A stretch of DNA of 64,000 nt from Bdellovibrio bacteriovorus W (GCA_000525675.1 CP002190.1:248001-312000); one strand, 5' to 3'; shown: positions 17,778-26,504, numbered from the stretch's first letter. Program-made: numbers and translations. The notes: a model not told the origin generated them from the sequence alone.

Positions 17778-20174
17778 CTACTTACTAATTAAATTCAAAA
17801 TCCTTCCAGCTTTGTAAATCACCTTATCAGGCGCTTTGCCAGCCAAGACGGATGAAACTGTTGGAAGTGCCAAAGCCACTTTCACAGCCTCGTCTTCGGG
17901 AGCGTCCACAGCTAATTCCACTGTTCCGCGCATTTTCCCGTTTACTTGAACTCCGATTACAACGGTGTCGTCAGCGACGAGCTTACTATCATATTTTGGC
18001 CATGGAGCCAAAGAGCAAAGTCCCTCGCCCTTCATTTTTTCCCAAAGTTCTTCCGCCATATGGGGAGCAAAAGGAGCCAGTAACTGGACGAGTGGTTTTA
18101 AAGCCTCAACCGAATGACAGTTAGCACGGTATAAATCGTTCACCAAGATCATCATAGCGCTTACAGCGGTGTTGAAGTTCAAAGACTCGATGTCTTCTGT
18201 CACTTTTTTGATCGTTTTGTGAACTAATTTCTTAATATCCTCAGGAGCTGGTTCGTCCGTCGTAATAACGGCGCCCGAGTCGTCGACGATCAGGCGTGCG
18301 ATACGATCAAGGAATCTTTTCACACCATCAATACCTGTCGGAGCCCAAGGTTTGTCTTTATCCACAGGACCCATAAAGCTGATGAACGTTCTTAAGGCAT
18401 CTGCTCCATGAGTTTGTGCCACTTCGTCAGGAGAAATGACGTTGCCACGGGATTTCGACATTTTTTCGCCATCTGGGCCAAGAATCATTCCTTGGTGAAG
18501 AAGCTTTTGGAAGGGTTCATCGTGGCTAACAAGTCCACAGTCAAAAAGAACCTTCATCCAGAAGCGCGAATACAATAAGTGTCCCACTGTGTGCTCAGGG
18601 CCACCGACATAAAGATCCACTGGTAGCCAATACTTCTCTGCCTCTGCATCAAATGGTGCCGCTGAGTTTTTCGGATCAATATATCTTAAGAAGTACCATG
18701 AAGAGCCCGCAGCTCCAGGCATTGTATCTGTTTCGCGACGACCTTTTTTGCCATCAGCTGAAGTGTATTCAACCCACTCATCGTTACGCGCCAAAGGAGC
18801 TTCACCAGAATCAGAAGGTTCATAGTTGGCAACCGATGGAAGAATTACTGGAAGTTCGTTTACTGGAACTCCACGAGAGCCATCTGCATAGTGAACGATT
18901 GGGAACGGTTCGCCCCAATAGCGTTGACGGCTAAATAACCAATCGCGAAGTTTGTATTGAACTTCACGAGTGCCTAACTTTTTCTCTTCAAGATGAGTTA
19001 ACATTTTTTGTACGGCTTCGGTTTTAGAGAGGCCATTGAGGAAGTCGGAGTTTACTAGAGTTCCTTCGCCTTCAAATGGCAATTCGTCTCCACCTTCAAG
19101 AACGCGAAGCACTTCAAGATTAAAGGCTTTGGCAAATTCAAAATCGCGTGTGTCGTGTCCAGGAACGGCCATAATGGCCCCTGTGCCGTAATCCATAAGA
19201 ACATAATCAGCAATCCAGATAGGAATATCTTTCTGTGTGATCGGATGAACGGCATACGCTCCAGTGAAGGCACCAGATTTTTCTGTAGAAGCTTTGCGAT
19301 CGACTTCTGATTTACGAGCAGTGACTTCGATATAAGATTGAACAGCAGAGCTTTGCTCACTAGTGGTAATAGCTTTTACCAGAGGGTGCTCAGGTGCTAA
19401 CACCATAAAGCTCACGCCAAAAAGGGTGTCAGGGCGAGTAGTGAAAACATCAAAACTTTCACTATGACCTTTTACTTTAAATTGGACTCGTGCGCCTTCG
19501 CTTTTGCCGATCCAATTTCTTTGACCTTCTTTAGTTCTTTCTGGCCAATCCAATTTATCTAAATCGTTAAGCAGTCTCTCGGCATAGTCAGTGATTTTAA
19601 GCATCCACTGCTTCATCGGTTTGCGAATAACGGGATGACCGCCACGCTCTGATTTACCGTCGATAACTTCATCATTAGCAAGGACTGTCTTAAGTGCTGG
19701 GCACCAGTTCACTGGCACTTCTTTTTGGTAGGCCAATCCTTTTTCAAAGAGCTTTAAAAAAATAAATTGAGTCCATTTATAATAATCCGGATCACAAGTT
19801 GAAATCTGGCGATCCCAATCAAAGCTAAAGCCATAGGCATGCAATGTTTTGCGGAAGCTCTCAATAGCTTTTTCAGTTGTGATCTCTGGATGAACACCTG
19901 TTTGAATAGCGAACTGTTCAGCTGGTAAACCGAAAGCATCGTAGCCCATTGGGTGAAGCACGTTGAAACCTTGAGCCCGCTTATAGCGAGACACGATATC
20001 GCCTGGAGTGTAAGAGGCCATGTGACCAATATGCAGACCCGATGCAGAAGGGTAAGGGAACATATCAAGAGCGTAGTACTTCGGCTTGGAGCTTTTTGTA
20101 TCTGTTTGGAACGCTTTGGAGTCATCCCACTTTTGTTGCCACTTTTTTTCGATTTCTTTGAAGTTCAGACTCAT
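17778..20174 (-). CDS. leuS: Leucyl-tRNA synthetase
   Basis: 798 residues, somewhat shorter than the 860 of E. coli. Class I signatures are present: 'GLHIGHMASYTPGD' with HIGH at 48-51, and 'GEKMSKSRGNV' (KMSKS) late in the protein. The editing (CP1) domain includes 'TTRPDTLFGVSFMVLAPEHP' and 'GTGAIMAVPGHDTRDFEFA', so hydrolysis of mischarged tRNA is likely intact. The C-terminal domain 'VIGVQVNGKMRGTVEL' is standard. Charges tRNA-Leu with leucine. Upstream spacer is 249 bases to the GGDEF gene on the other strand. Confidence 0.98.
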   Translation of the reverse strand: MSLNFKEIEKKWQQKWDDSKAFQTDTKSSKPKYYALDMFPYPSASGLHIGHMASYTPGDIVSRYKRAQGFNVLHPMGYDAFGLPAEQFAIQTGVHPEITTEKAIESFRKTLHAYGFSFDWDRQISTCDPDYYKWTQFIFLKLFEKGLAYQKEVPVNWCPALKTVLANDEVIDGKSERGGHPVIRKPMKQWMLKITDYAERLLNDLDKLDWPERTKEGQRNWIGKSEGARVQFKVKGHSESFDVFTTRPDTLFGVSFMVLAPEHPLVKAITTSEQSSAVQSYIEVTARKSEVDRKASTEKSGAFTGAYAVHPITQKDIPIWIADYVLMDYGTGAIMAVPGHDTRDFEFAKAFNLEVLRVLEGGDELPFEGEGTLVNSDFLNGLSKTEAVQKMLTHLEEKKLGTREVQYKLRDWLFSRQRYWGEPFPIVHYADGSRGVPVNELPVILPSVANYEPSDSGEAPLARNDEWVEYTSADGKKGRRETDTMPGAAGSSWYFLRYIDPKNSAAPFDAEAEKYWLPVDLYVGGPEHTVGHLLYSRFWMKVLFDCGLVSHDEPFQKLLHQGMILGPDGEKMSKSRGNVISPDEVAQTHGADALRTFISFMGPVDKDKPWAPTGIDGVKRFLDRIARLIVDDSGAVITTDEPAPEDIKKLVHKTIKKVTEDIESLNFNTAVSAMMILVNDLYRANCHSVEALKPLVQLLAPFAPHMAEELWEKMKGEGLCSLAPWPKYDSKLVADDTVVIGVQVNGKMRGTVELAVDAPEDEAVKVALALPTVSSVLAGKAPDKVIYKAGRILNLISK

Positions 20175-20309
20175 TTATTCATCCTTCTGTAAACGGTCGG
20201 TATCACTCCATTAAATAGCGAAAAAATGACCCTAGGGCAAGGTGGATTACCGTCTGTTGAGAAGGGGATCTGAGGAGGGAAGTCGGAGCCTTGCTGGGCG
20301 CGGAAAAGC

Positions 20310-20330
20310 AGGCCCTTGGGCTTAGGGCCT
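20310..20330. other. Inverted repeat in the leuS-GGDEF divergent spacer
   Basis: AGGCCC (20310-20315) and GGGCCT (20325-20330) form a small dyad in the 249-base divergent region 20175-20423. The rest of that region shows no coding sequence; a GA-rich stretch (20262-20290) is notable but matches no RNA family I recognise. Confidence 0.25.
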
Positions 20331-20423
20331 CTGTCTGGTTTCAAGTCCATGGGTTAGAAAAAACCTTAATCCCTGAACTCTATTCACCGATGAGAATAAG
20401 AAGACGTTACACTGGTATGTGAT

Positions 20424-21422
20424 ATGAGCTTTAACGGAAGTATAAGAAAACCAAATAGTCGTCGGATCCTGGTCATTGATTGTGAACCAGAGAGCCTTGA
20501 GATTCTTCTCGAGCCATTGCGCTGGGAGGGATACGATGCCCGTGGTGTTTCCACGGAAGAGGAAGCTCATGCATTGATTGAGTCATGGATTCCTCACGTG
20601 GTCATTTTGGATTGGATGGCTCCGTCGATGGCAGGTATCCGTCTTTTGCGCTCGATCAATGAGCGGCTGTCTCATGTAGCCTGTGTCTTTGTGTCGGAAA
20701 ACTCTAGCACCGAAGCCATCATTGAAGCTTTGGACGCAGGAGCCGATGATTACATTGTAAAACCTTTTGTTCCTTTAGAGCTATTGGCTCGTATCCGCAC
20801 GCAACTGCGTATTCGCGATTTGCATGAGCAATTGCTTTTTGCCAATGAAAAATTAAAAGAACTTGTGGATACAGATGACCTGACGGGTCTCTACAATATG
20901 CGCTCCCTCTATCAGCGCCTTGAGTTTGAACTTGAGAGAAGTCGTCGCTTCGGGCGCGATCTCTGCGTGGTGATGATGGATATGGACCACTTTAAGACGG
21001 TCAATGATGGTCACGATCACTTGTTCGGAAGTTACGTTCTTTCGGAAGTGGGAAAAATCATTCGTGCGAATACGCGCAATGTGGATATTCCAGCTCGCTA
21101 TGGTGGGGATGAGTTTCTGGTTGTTTTAACCGAGACAAGTCACGAAGGGGCGATGCACTTTTGTGAGAGATTAAGGGAAAATATTCAGCGCACTCAATTT
21201 AAGAGTGGAGATGATATCATCCGTTTAACGTCATCGATTGGTTTTGCTATTACTGTGCCGGGTGAAAATATTACTGCACGCGAATTGGTCCGCAGAGCTG
21301 ACCGAGCCCTTTATGATGCTAAACATAATGGGCGCAACCAAGTGGCTTTCTACAAGCACGACCAGGCGTCAGTCGTCAGTATTCAGGAAGCTTCTAGAAA
21401 ACGTCGTAAGATTGCGGGTTAA
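20424..21422 (+). CDS. Response regulator with GGDEF domain (diguanylate cyclase)
   Basis: 332 residues: receiver domain about 13-130 (phosphoacceptor Asp63 in ILDWMAP, Lys113 in VKPF), linker helix to about 150, then a GGDEF domain 150-320. The catalytic motif GGDEF is intact at 227-231, and the inhibitory I-site RxxD (Arg218-Asp221) sits exactly five residues before it, so the enzyme should be active and feedback-controlled by cyclic di-GMP. 'DMDHFKTVND' carries the substrate and metal contacts. In the receiver the usual Asp-Asp pair reads Asp19-Cys20, which may alter Mg binding. The layout is the same as Bdellovibrio DgcA; identity with it is not shown. No histidine kinase is adjacent. Confidence 0.93.
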   Translation: MSFNGSIRKPNSRRILVIDCEPESLEILLEPLRWEGYDARGVSTEEEAHALIESWIPHVVILDWMAPSMAGIRLLRSINERLSHVACVFVSENSSTEAIIEALDAGADDYIVKPFVPLELLARIRTQLRIRDLHEQLLFANEKLKELVDTDDLTGLYNMRSLYQRLEFELERSRRFGRDLCVVMMDMDHFKTVNDGHDHLFGSYVLSEVGKIIRANTRNVDIPARYGGDEFLVVLTETSHEGAMHFCERLRENIQRTQFKSGDDIIRLTSSIGFAITVPGENITARELVRRADRALYDAKHNGRNQVAFYKHDQASVVSIQEASRKRRKIAG

Positions 21423-21471
21423 TTCACAAGTTAAACTTGCATGCTGGCTGGGTTTTTTATAAACCTCGTCT

Positions 21472-22503
21472 ATGTCTGAAATTCAATTAACTAAATCATC
21501 TGATACTATTCGCAAAAGAGCGGCTTCCATTTCTTTAGTGGCGAGCGTTGTGATCTTTTCATTAAAACTATTTGCGTATCGTATGACGGGATCGACAGCG
21601 GTTCTTTCTGATGCGATGGAGAGTATCGTGAACGTAGTCGCCTCGGTGGTGGCGTTGTTTGTAGTTCGCTTTGCCTCTCAGCCGGCCGATTCGGCGCATC
21701 CCTATGGTCACGGAAAAGCCGAGTCATTCTCTTCCACATTTGAAGGCGGGATGATTGTCATTGCAGGCTTGATGATTGTTCGCGAAGCGGTGAACTCATT
21801 GTTAGAGGGCCCGCAAACTCATGAGTTGGAGACCGGTATTTATATCGTGGCAGCGGCGGCTATCTTAAATGCAATTCTAGGGCTATATCTGAAAAGTACA
21901 GGCAAGAAGCATCAATCAGAAGCTTTAAGAGCTAGTGGAGCCCATGTTTTGTCGGATGTTTATACCACGGTGGGGGTTATTGTCGGATTGGTGTTGGTGA
22001 TTTTCACTGGCATCACTTGGATTGATCCGGCGATTGCTATTGTGTTGGGTCTAATGCTTGTCTATCAAGGGTATAAAATTGTACGAGAGGCTTTGGGTGT
22101 GCTCCTAGATGAGCAAGATATGTCTGTGGTTGAAAGCCTTGCCTCATCAATGCAGAAGTTTCGCTTCAGCGGGCTTATAGATATTCACCATCTGCGTGTC
22201 ATTCGGGCGGGGCGTTTTCATCATGTGGATGCTCATATGGTGGTACCGGAGTTTTGGAATATCGCCGAAACTCATGCGGCTATTCACTCTTACGAAGAGA
22301 AGGTCGTGGCGGATCATGGTTTTGATGGAGAACTCGCGTTTCACTTAGACCCTTGTAAAAAGTCCTATTGCCGAGTCTGCGATTTACCTCAATGTCCTAT
22401 TAGGCAAGAAGCTTATCAGGAGGCTATCTTTTTCTCTGTGAAAAGCTTGACCGAGGGCCCACATCCGACTAATCAAGGCGCCTATGACAGCGCAAACAAT
22501 TAG
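21472..22503 (+). CDS. Cation diffusion facilitator (CDF) metal efflux transporter
   Basis: 343 residues with about six membrane helices in the first 200 and a cytoplasmic C-terminal domain. 'HPYGHGKAESFSSTFEG' is the FieF-type loop motif. A second metal site in helix 5 reads 'HVLSD' (HxxxD), as expected. In helix 2 the usual pair is Glu50 and Asn54 ('SDAMESIVN') rather than Asp/His plus Asp, so metal choice is uncertain. The C-terminus has a Cys cluster, CKKSYCRVCDLPQC, that could bind metal. Exports Zn, Fe, Mn or similar by proton exchange (family knowledge). Overlaps trmB by 20 bases. Confidence 0.9.
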   Translation: MSEIQLTKSSDTIRKRAASISLVASVVIFSLKLFAYRMTGSTAVLSDAMESIVNVVASVVALFVVRFASQPADSAHPYGHGKAESFSSTFEGGMIVIAGLMIVREAVNSLLEGPQTHELETGIYIVAAAAILNAILGLYLKSTGKKHQSEALRASGAHVLSDVYTTVGVIVGLVLVIFTGITWIDPAIAIVLGLMLVYQGYKIVREALGVLLDEQDMSVVESLASSMQKFRFSGLIDIHHLRVIRAGRFHHVDAHMVVPEFWNIAETHAAIHSYEEKVVADHGFDGELAFHLDPCKKSYCRVCDLPQCPIRQEAYQEAIFFSVKSLTEGPHPTNQGAYDSANN

Positions 22504-23182
22504 AAGACGAATTAATATTACCTCAGAACTTCCGGTGCAGAATGCTTACACATTGGCATTAAACGGAGAGTACTCGCATATTGCTTTTGACGAAGTTCGA
22601 GCTCCTCATAACAAAGGTCTTTGGAGATCTGATGTGTTTAAGGCGGACGCGGAGATGCCTTTGGATGTGGAGATTGGTACTGGGAATGGGACCTACTTTG
22701 CGCATCATGCAGAGACCTATCCTCAGCGCCTGCTTGTTGGGTTGGAGTTAAAATACAAACCTCTGATACAAACTATTCGTCGTGCTGCTAAAGCCGGTTG
22801 TAAGAATGCGGCCGTCGCGCGCTTTCATGCATTTAATATTGAAGAGTTGTTTGCTGAGAATGAAATTAGTGATGTCTATATTCACTTTCCAGATCCTTGG
22901 ACTTCGCCGAAGAAGCCAAAGAACCGAGTTGTTTGCCTGCGTAATTTAGATATTCTTCATCGCCTGCAAAAGCCTGGATCTTTTATTAACTTTAAAACGG
23001 ATTCATTAGACTACTTTTTGTGGGCGATGGATGAGATCCGCCAATCGAAGTATAAAATCATTTTTGAAACACAAGATTTGCATCACTCAGAAATGGCATC
23101 GCAGAATTTTGAAACAGCCTTTGAGAAGATCTTTCTTAGAGAAGGTATTAAGATCAACTACGTTCGTCTGCAAAAAGTTTAG
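22484..23182 (+). CDS. trmB: tRNA (guanine-N7-)-methyltransferase
   Basis: 232 residues. SAM-binding motif 'DVEIGTGNGTYFAHHA' and the family hallmark 'DVYIHFPDPWTSPKKPKNRVV' (PDPWxKxxHxKRR equivalent) identify TrmB, which methylates G46 of tRNA. The usual second Lys/His-Arg segment is altered (SPKKPKNRVV). The start at 22484 lies inside the CDF gene; it is the first in frame and the overlap suggests translational coupling. Ends before a strong hairpin. Confidence 0.93.
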   Translation: MTAQTIRRRINITSELPVQNAYTLALNGEYSHIAFDEVRAPHNKGLWRSDVFKADAEMPLDVEIGTGNGTYFAHHAETYPQRLLVGLELKYKPLIQTIRRAAKAGCKNAAVARFHAFNIEELFAENEISDVYIHFPDPWTSPKKPKNRVVCLRNLDILHRLQKPGSFINFKTDSLDYFLWAMDEIRQSKYKIIFETQDLHHSEMASQNFETAFEKIFLREGIKINYVRLQKV

Positions 23183-23204
23183 TTCGTAAAAAGTTGTTAA
23201 ATTA

Positions 23205-23237
23205 AAAAGAAGGCCGTTTCTTCAAACGGCCTTTTTT
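23205..23237. terminator. Bidirectional intrinsic terminator
   Basis: AAGGCCGTTT / AAACGGCCTT with a CTTC loop, flanked by A-run and T-run. It lies between the convergent trmB and CcdA-thioredoxin genes and can serve both. Confidence 0.92.
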
Positions 23238-23254
23238 GTTTTCTGGTTTTGAAC

Positions 23255-24397
23255 TTAGCAGGTCAGTCCATTGCCGCTGTCTTCGCAACTTTGCCCTTGT
23301 TGATAGAGCATCTGTGTGGGAGGGGGTTGTACCACTTTGTGTTGTGCACATCGAACTTCCGGAAGCATATCAATAGCTTGGCGAAGTTTGATTTCGCTTT
23401 GATAACCTACAGTGTACGCAAGCTCCGAGCCGTCTTTGGCTTGTAGACTCATCGTTGGAACTGCGCGCACGCGGTATTTATTGGCGAGCGCCTGATTCAT
23501 TGGATCGTCGACATTGATGCGCACAAGTTGAAAATTCTTAGAAGCGCATTCTTTTTCAATTTCAGGTAAGAAGGCTTCCATTGCCTGACATACAGGGCAG
23601 TGGGTGGAGTGAAAGAAAAGAAGCTTATGGGACTCTGGCGCAGCTTCAGCAACGGTCGTGTATTGACCACTTTCATTGCGAAACTGTGCTTGGTTCATTT
23701 CTTCGTTCGTGCCAATAGGGAAGCTTGATTGAGTCAGAATATAAACACCCAAAAGCATTAAAGCAAAACCAGTAAACTCTTCGATCTTCGGTAAGTAGCT
23801 GCGAAGTTTTTTAATCTGATTTTGAACAAGATCGCCACCGACAGAAATTGCCAAAAAGGGTGCAACTATCCCGAGGCCAAAGCTTAACATTAGAAAAACA
23901 CTTTCAGTGACGGAGCGTTCTTTAGTGGCGATGTAAGTGAGTACGCCTCCAAGGATAGGGCCCACGCAAGGAGTCCATGCAAGCCCAAAGGTCGCACCAA
24001 AAATAAAGCCATGCATTGATTTAGGAAAATATTTATCTAGTTGCGGAAGGTACTTAGAGCGGCTCATCCAACCGAAAAGTTTAGAGTCATCCGAGTTTTT
24101 TAAAATCCAACCACTCATCTTCATTCCATAAAGGAGAATAAGAAGACCGGAGGCAATGAGGAGGTAGTTTTTTGCAGAGCCCAGGGCTTCAGAGATAAAC
24201 GGCAGACTTGCTCCCATCAGGGTGAAGGTCAGTAAGAAGCCTAATGAGAAAAAGACGGTTGCTTTGACACGCGCAAATCTTGATTGATTGTCCGACATTA
24301 AATAGTTTGCGGCGACAATGGGAACCATTGGTAAAACACAAGGAGAGAAGAAAGTTAAAAGACCTGCGCCAAAGACGCTGAGTAAGCCAAATTCCAC
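23255..24397 (-). CDS. CcdA/DsbD-type membrane electron carrier with C-terminal thioredoxin domain
   Basis: 380 residues. About six to seven membrane helices in the first 235 residues carry the two CcdA cysteines in 'FFSPCVLPMVPI' and 'WTPCVGPILGGVL'. After residue 250 an extracytoplasmic thioredoxin-like domain contains 'FFHSTHCPVCQAMEAFLPEIE' (CPVC) and the cis-Pro 'RAVPTMSLQ'. It should pass electrons from cytosolic thioredoxin to envelope thiols. The ending is short and Cys-containing (QSCEDSGNGLTC), unusual for the fold. It is divergent from an ArsR-rhodanese regulator, with a dyad in the 58-base shared promoter region, so it is probably the target of that regulator. Confidence 0.9.
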   Translation of the reverse strand: MEFGLLSVFGAGLLTFFSPCVLPMVPIVAANYLMSDNQSRFARVKATVFFSLGFLLTFTLMGASLPFISEALGSAKNYLLIASGLLILLYGMKMSGWILKNSDDSKLFGWMSRSKYLPQLDKYFPKSMHGFIFGATFGLAWTPCVGPILGGVLTYIATKERSVTESVFLMLSFGLGIVAPFLAISVGGDLVQNQIKKLRSYLPKIEEFTGFALMLLGVYILTQSSFPIGTNEEMNQAQFRNESGQYTTVAEAAPESHKLLFFHSTHCPVCQAMEAFLPEIEKECASKNFQLVRINVDDPMNQALANKYRVRAVPTMSLQAKDGSELAYTVGYQSEIKLRQAIDMLPEVRCAQHKVVQPPPTQMLYQQGQSCEDSGNGLTC

Positions 24398-24425
24398 CTG
24401 TAGGACCTCCGGATTAATGTTTGCT

Positions 24426-24447
24426 TATTCAAGTAATCTATTGAATA
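24426..24447. promoter_or_regulatory. Operator-like dyad between the CcdA-thioredoxin gene and the ArsR-rhodanese gene
   Basis: TATTCAA (24426-24432) and TTGAATA (24441-24447) form a perfect inverted repeat with an 8-base spacer; a further TTGAATAAT copy follows at 24450. This is the size and place expected for an ArsR/SmtB-family operator, directly before the regulator's ATG (24456) and about 30 bases upstream of the divergent gene. Confidence 0.55.
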
Positions 24448-24455
24448 ATTGAATA

Positions 24456-25133
24456 ATGAACAAGAAAATAATCGAAACTGAACTTAGGTCGTCTATTTAT
24501 GAGAATTTAAGCGTGATTATGAGTGCGATGTCAGCACCTGTGCGCTTAAGGATTGTTCAAATATTGGCGCAGTCGCCGCGCTCTGTGGAAGAGTTGAGCG
24601 GTGAGATCCAACAGTCGATTGCCAACACTTCTCAACATCTTCAAAAAATGGCAGCCGCAGGACTTGTGGGCTGTCAGAAAAAAGGCGTTTCTAGAATCTA
24701 CTCTATAGCCAGTCCACAAATTCTAAAAATATGGGAGAGTTTGCAGGTTCTTGGAGAAGAACTCAGCACGGAAGTTGCCGACGCAACAGAAGAGCTTGTT
24801 CCTTCAGAGTTGTGCACGGATCTATCCACAGAGAGTGTCTATCGCAAAGTAAAATCGGGCAGAGCTGTCTTGGTGGATATGCGTGAAGAAAAGGAGCGCG
24901 AGGCTTCTCCGGTGGAATGGGCCTCGGCCTTCACCGCTGAAGACTTGCTTGTGAAAGCCTCTCAATTAGCTGTTTCTAAAGAGTACTTTCTTTTTTGCCG
25001 TGGTAGATACTGTCATCTTGCAAACAAAGCCGTTGTGTCTCTGCGCAAAAGTGGATTTAAGGCCTATCGTTTGAGAGAGAGTCCCTTTGTTTTAAATACT
25101 TTTCTGCAAGATGCTCAGCCTTCTTTAAGGTAA
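24456..25133 (+). CDS. ArsR-family transcriptional regulator fused to a rhodanese domain
   Basis: 225 residues. The winged-helix domain (about 12-100) has 'APVRLRIVQIL' and recognition region 'SIANTSQHLQKMAAAGLV'. Residues about 125-220 form a rhodanese-like domain with 'AVLVDMRE' and the active loop CRGRYC (Cys181-Cys186). Domain fusions of this kind respond to sulfide or persulfide in the BigR/YgaV group or detect thiol redox change. Cys73 and Cys120 in the regulatory half could be the redox pair. Neighbouring genes are all thiol/redox related. Domains are firm; inducer is inferred. Confidence 0.9.
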   Translation: MNKKIIETELRSSIYENLSVIMSAMSAPVRLRIVQILAQSPRSVEELSGEIQQSIANTSQHLQKMAAAGLVGCQKKGVSRIYSIASPQILKIWESLQVLGEELSTEVADATEELVPSELCTDLSTESVYRKVKSGRAVLVDMREEKEREASPVEWASAFTAEDLLVKASQLAVSKEYFLFCRGRYCHLANKAVVSLRKSGFKAYRLRESPFVLNTFLQDAQPSLR

Positions 25134-25140
25134 AAGATTT

Positions 25141-25428
25141 TTACCAGTAGCTCGCATCGACAGTGACGTTGCCACGGATTTCGGTCAGGCAGCTAATGCG
25201 ATTGTCCTTAGGGATCTTGAGGCGCTGAAGAAGAAATGCCTCTCTTTCGGATGGGGAGCTAAGGTTTTCCTTCCCATGAATCACAATCAGTTTGCACTTA
25301 GCGCAAACGCCCTCGGCATTGCAGCTAGATGCGACGGGGAGACCCGCCTCGTGAGCCGCGTCCTTAAGGCTTGTTCCTTGAGGGACTTCGATCGTTAGAT
25401 TCTTTTTTGGAAAAGTCACTTGTGGCAT
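25141..25428 (-). CDS. 2Fe-2S ferredoxin
   Basis: 95 residues. The plant/adrenodoxin-type cluster motif is CNAEGVCAKC (C-x5-C-x2-C) near residue 36, with the fourth Cys in 'RISCLTE'. N-terminal 'VTFPKKNLTIEVPQGTSLKDAAHEAGLP' is typical of the beta-grasp fold. Carries electrons in the cytosol; partner not evident, although thioredoxin reductase is the divergent neighbour. Ends 7 bases from the convergent ArsR-rhodanese gene. Confidence 0.92.
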   Translation of the reverse strand: MPQVTFPKKNLTIEVPQGTSLKDAAHEAGLPVASSCNAEGVCAKCKLIVIHGKENLSSPSEREAFLLQRLKIPKDNRISCLTEIRGNVTVDASYW

Positions 25429-25443
25429 AGCTAGATTCTAGCT
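25429..25443. promoter_or_regulatory. 15-bp perfect palindrome at the ferredoxin start
   Basis: AGCTAGA T TCTAGCT abuts the ferredoxin start codon (25426-25428, minus). It lies in the 111-base divergent region shared with trxB and could be a repressor site or a start-masking hairpin. Confidence 0.4.
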
Positions 25444-25539
25444 GACGCGGTCCTGAAGGTGCAAAGAAGTAATGAAAAGAGCATTAAATATTGGTAGTTT
25501 ATAGGGGTCTTTTATCACTCGGTTAATAAGAGGTTTTTT

Positions 25540-26481
25540 ATGAATCAGGAACAAGTTATTGAAAACGTAATTATCATTGGCTCAGGCCCTGCGGGTTTGA
25601 CATCTGCGATTTATACTTCGCGCGCGAATCTTCAACCGTTGATGATCGAAGGTGAAGAGTCTGGTGGTCAGTTGATGACAACAACAGATGTAGAAAACTT
25701 CCCAGGTTTTGATAAAGGTATTACGGGGCCAGATCTAATTTCTGTGATGAGAAGCCAAGCTGAAAGATTTGGAACTCGCTTTATCACTCGCAATGTCACA
25801 AAGGTTGATTTCACACAGCGCCCTTTTAAAGTTTGGGTGGGTGAGAAGCTCTATCAAGCAAAGTCTGTGATTATTTCTACAGGTGCAAGTGCTAAGTACT
25901 TGGGACTTCCTTCTGAGAAGCAATATGCCAACCGTGGTGTTTCTGCATGTGCAACTTGTGATGGCGCTTTCTTTAGAAATCAAGAGATCGCAGTTGTTGG
26001 TGGTGGTGATACAGCGATGGAAGAAGCTCAGTTCCTTACGCGTTTTGCTTCTAAAGTATATCTTGTTCACCGTCGTGACGATTTCAGAGCCTCTAAGATC
26101 ATGGTGGATCGCGCTTTAAAGAATCCTAAGATCGAAGTTCTTTGGAGCACGGAAGTGACTGAGGTTCTTGGTGATGGCAAAGGGATGACTGGGGCCCGCA
26201 TTAAGAGCACAAAAGATGGTTCGGAAAGAGAACTGGCAGTGACTGGACTCTTCCTCGCTATTGGACATAAGCCCAATACAGACCTTTTTAAAGGTATTTT
26301 GAACATGGATGAGACTGGCTATTTGATTACTGAACCAAATAGTACTTATACTAATATCGCCGGCGTTTTTGCTGCCGGAGACGTTCAAGATCATGTTTAT
26401 CGCCAAGCAATTACTGCAGCGGGAACCGGCTGTATGGCAGCGATCGACTGCGAAAGATGGCTTGAAGCTCAAGAGGCTTAA
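25540..26481 (+). CDS. trxB: Thioredoxin reductase
   Basis: 313 residues. FAD-binding 'IIGSGPAGLTSAIYTSRA', redox-active CATCDG, the NADPH-binding 'VVGGGDTAMEEA' with following 'HRRDDFRAS', and C-terminal FAD motif 'GVFAAGDVQDHVYRQ' are all present. It reduces thioredoxin with NADPH and could supply electrons to the CcdA-thioredoxin system upstream. It stands alone with a divergent ferredoxin. Confidence 0.97.
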   Translation: MNQEQVIENVIIIGSGPAGLTSAIYTSRANLQPLMIEGEESGGQLMTTTDVENFPGFDKGITGPDLISVMRSQAERFGTRFITRNVTKVDFTQRPFKVWVGEKLYQAKSVIISTGASAKYLGLPSEKQYANRGVSACATCDGAFFRNQEIAVVGGGDTAMEEAQFLTRFASKVYLVHRRDDFRASKIMVDRALKNPKIEVLWSTEVTEVLGDGKGMTGARIKSTKDGSERELAVTGLFLAIGHKPNTDLFKGILNMDETGYLITEPNSTYTNIAGVFAAGDVQDHVYRQAITAAGTGCMAAIDCERWLEAQEA

Positions 26482-26504
26482 AGCAAAATATTTTTAAGGG
26501 CTAT

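Noticed and set aside
20175-20423. Structured RNA (RNase P, SRP or 6S RNA) in the leuS-GGDEF spacer
   Set aside because: A GAGGAGGGAAGTCGG stretch recalls the RNase P start, but length is insufficient and no other conserved box follows.
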